Part shown: positions 4,964-5,946 of the stretch, piece after piece
Position numbering within the stretch: position 1 is the first letter of the stretch
Layout: the number at the start of each line of letters is the position of its first letter
From: JBECKQ01 sp040235375
GTDB taxonomy: Bacteria; Planctomycetota; Phycisphaerae; UBA1845
Reading direction: 5' to 3'
Assembly: GCA_040235375.1 (NCBI GenBank)
Contig: JBECKQ010000204.1
Span: forward strand, 1-5,946
DNA: 5,946 bases
The notes under the pieces: generated by a model
What the model was told of the DNA's origin: nothing
Databases searched by the model: none
What the model saw: only the letters and a program-made list of their open reading frames with translations
Position numbers and translations under genes: made by a program

Positions 4964-5946
4964 CTACTTGCACGCCCCCCGATGGCACCAGTTGGAGCAG
5001 CACTCGCTGTCCAGCGTGCACGGCTCGCCTTTCGGCAGGCACGCGCAGGCAGGGTCGGCACCGCAGTCAACAGTGTCAGCGCAATCGGTCAGACCGTCGC
5101 AATCGTTGTCCACTCCGTCGGCGCAGGCCGCCTCAGCCGAGGGCGGCGCTCCGCAATCGGCGGCGCAGTTGCAGGAGTCCTCACCCGGATCGCAGATGCC
5201 GTCGCCGCAATACGGCGCTGGTCCGCAGTCCACCGCACAGTTGAAGCTGTCCTCCTGACCTTCGCACGCTGAGTCGCCGCAACAATAGGGGTCAGCCGGT
5301 GCATCGCTGCACGAGAAAACATCCTGGTTGCAGCGGGAGTCTGCGCAATCAACCGGATTGGTTCCGGCGCCGTCGCCGCAGCAGAACTGGCGTTTGCTGG
5401 CGCCGACTTGCTTGCCGTTGCAGTCGTCCGGACAGGAGAGGCAGTCCTCGCCAATCGACGGCTGGCAGATGCCATCACCGCAGAACGCGGCGCCGCCACC
5501 GCTGATGCAGTCGCTCGGGCAGGTGTTGCAGTCCTCGCCGGCTTCGCATACGCCATCACCATCGCAGGCGCTCGGATCGCAGGTGTCCGTGCCCTCGTTG
5601 CAGACCTCGCCGCTCCCACAGGGGTCGCCGGTCGAGACGCAATCCGCAACTGCGTCGCAGTACTCCGTACCGTTGCAGAACAGGCCGTCGTCCGGACAGT
5701 AGGCGTCGTTGGCCACATTGTCGCACGATTGGGTGGCCTCATTGCAGAAGTCATCCGTACAGCCGACCCCGTCGTTGCAGTCCACCGCCGTTCCCGACTG
5801 ACATCCCAGAGTGGCGTTACAGGTCTCCGTGCCGTCGCAATACAAACCGTTGTCGCAGTATGCGTCGTTCGGGATGTTGTCGCAGGCATCGGTGCCTTCG
5901 TTGCAGGTATCGTCAGTGCAGGCTACGCCGTCGTTGCAGTCCACCG
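4964..5946 (-). CDS. Cysteine-rich repeat mosaic protein, C-terminal part (5' end outside window)
   Basis: The frame is open from the right edge to a TAG at 4964-4966. The 326 complete residues contain 55 cysteines (about 17%) and much Asp/Gly, so an extracellular, disulphide-stabilised protein is inferred; any signal peptide is off-window. Counting from the GTG at 5942-5944: two ~53-residue repeats beginning VDCNDGV.CTDD.CNE.T (1-53 and 54-107) and a decayed partial copy GEVCNEGTDTCD (112-123); a run of shorter CGDG-type modules (127-265), e.g. CGDGICQPS and CGDGICDPGED; an ADGVDNDCDGLTD segment (275-287) as in MopE-type metal-binding repeats; and a six-cysteine knottin-like end (302-326). 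The first GTG is not a start: the second repeat has the same GTG internally, in the same sequence context. Such arrays are common in myxobacterial and planctomycete surface proteins; function is unknown. The Asp-rich loops suggest calcium binding, as inference. Confidence 0.93.
   Translation of the reverse strand, partial: VDCNDGVACTDDTCNEGTDACDNIPNDAYCDNGLYCDGTETCNATLGCQSGTAVDCNDGVGCTDDFCNEATQSCDNVANDAYCPDDGLFCNGTEYCDAVADCVSTGDPCGSGEVCNEGTDTCDPSACDGDGVCEAGEDCNTCPSDCISGGGAAFCGDGICQPSIGEDCLSCPDDCNGKQVGASKRQFCCGDGAGTNPVDCADSRCNQDVFSCSDAPADPYCCGDSACEGQEDSFNCAVDCGPAPYCGDGICDPGEDSCNCAADCGAPPSAEAACADGVDNDCDGLTDCADTVDCGADPACACLPKGEPCTLDSECCSNWCHRGACK
4967..5041 (-). other. Knottin-like six-cysteine module at the C-terminus
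   Basis: The last 25 residues (302-326) have the spacing C-x6-C-x5-CC-x3-C-x4-C, followed by a final Lys. This is the C-C-CC-C-C framework of inhibitor-cystine-knot peptides and within one residue of omega-conotoxin MVIIA spacing (C-x6-C-x6-CC-x3-C-x4-C). The fold is inferred from spacing only. It is part of the same reading frame as the repeats, not a separate gene. Confidence 0.6.
5045..5128 (-). other. DGVDNDCDGLTD motif, MopE-like putative metal-binding segment
   Basis: Residues 273-300 read ACADGVDNDCDGLTDCAD and continue to CGADPAC. The core DNDCDGLTD (279-287) fits the D-x-D-x-D-G-x-x-D calcium-loop spacing. The phrase C-x-DG-x-DNDCDG recurs in MopE-type repeats of myxobacterial and planctomycete surface proteins. 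Metal binding here is inference. Confidence 0.65.
5150..5566 (-). repeat. Degenerate CGDG-type Cys modules, about five copies
   Basis: The encoded modules start at residues 127 (CDGDGVCEAGEDC), 155 (CGDGICQPSIGEDC), 188 (CCGDGAGTNPVDC), 221 (CCGDSACEGQEDS) and 246 (CGDGICDPGEDSC). Most end in C-x-x-DC. They are about 20-33 residues apart and differ clearly from the 53-residue units upstream. The D-G-D-G spacing recalls calcium-binding loops, but a complete EF-hand or dockerin is not present. Confidence 0.7.
5624..5946 (-). repeat. Two tandem ~160-bp coding repeats (VDCNDG type)
   Basis: Unit 1 covers 5786-5944 and is cut by the window edge; unit 2 covers 5624-5785. Both encode the pattern VDCNDGV-CTDD-CNE-T--CDN--NDAYC, then GL-C-GTE-C. 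They differ at many bases, so the duplication is old and conserved by protein-level selection, but a 17-base block at the unit boundary is identical (5771-5787 and 5930-5946). The identical block at the right edge shows that the array continues beyond the window. A partial third copy follows at about 5573-5623. Confidence 0.85.

Noticed and set aside
5089..5889. 266-codon frame on the minus strand in another phase of the Cys-rich gene
   Set aside because: Its Thr/Ala/Arg-rich translation is a frame-shifted shadow of the repeats. The Cys-rich frame has coherent repeats and a proper C-terminus.
5942..5944. GTG as the start codon of the Cys-rich gene
   Set aside because: The second repeat has the same GTG inside an identical 17-base block (5771-5787), so this codon is internal valine and the gene continues beyond the window.

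Overview
The window looks like high-GC bacterial chromosome, most likely from a member of the Planctomycetota. Three things suggest this: a protein ending in a PEP-CTERM sorting tail (exosortase system), a prolyl-tRNA synthetase with the bacterial editing-domain architecture, and a very cysteine-rich repeat protein of the kind abundant in planctomycetes and myxobacteria. Myxobacteria are less likely because they use a different C-terminal tail (MYXO-CTERM). This is inference; there is no rRNA or other phylogenetic marker beyond proS.

Layout, left to right: (1) positions 1-281, the 3' end of a plus-strand PEP-CTERM protein gene; (2) positions 282-690, a 409-bp gap between converging genes with several hairpins and a pair of about 32-nt imperfect direct repeats that look like a dispersed REP-type element; (3) positions 691-2400, minus strand, proS; (4) positions 2401-2665, a divergent promoter region with a candidate sigma70-type promoter, a small hairpin and a strong Shine-Dalgarno for the plus-strand gene; (5) positions 2666-4852, plus strand, a secreted lipoprotein with the 'EGV.E.DI.K.DG' beta-propeller domain (Pfam Beta_propel type); (6) positions 4853-4963, a convergent gap with a perfect 11-bp inverted repeat acting as a probable terminator; (7) positions 4964 to the right edge, minus strand, the C-terminal 326+ residues of a secreted-type Cys-rich mosaic protein that ends in a knottin-like six-cysteine module.

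Nothing suggests a shared pathway. One housekeeping gene (proS) sits among three genes for exported or cell-surface proteins, each apparently its own transcription unit: every junction in the window is convergent or divergent. I see no CRISPR array, transposase, tRNA, rRNA, phage gene or defence system. The most interesting items are the C-terminal knottin-like module and mosaic architecture of the Cys-rich protein, and the paired intergenic repeat.
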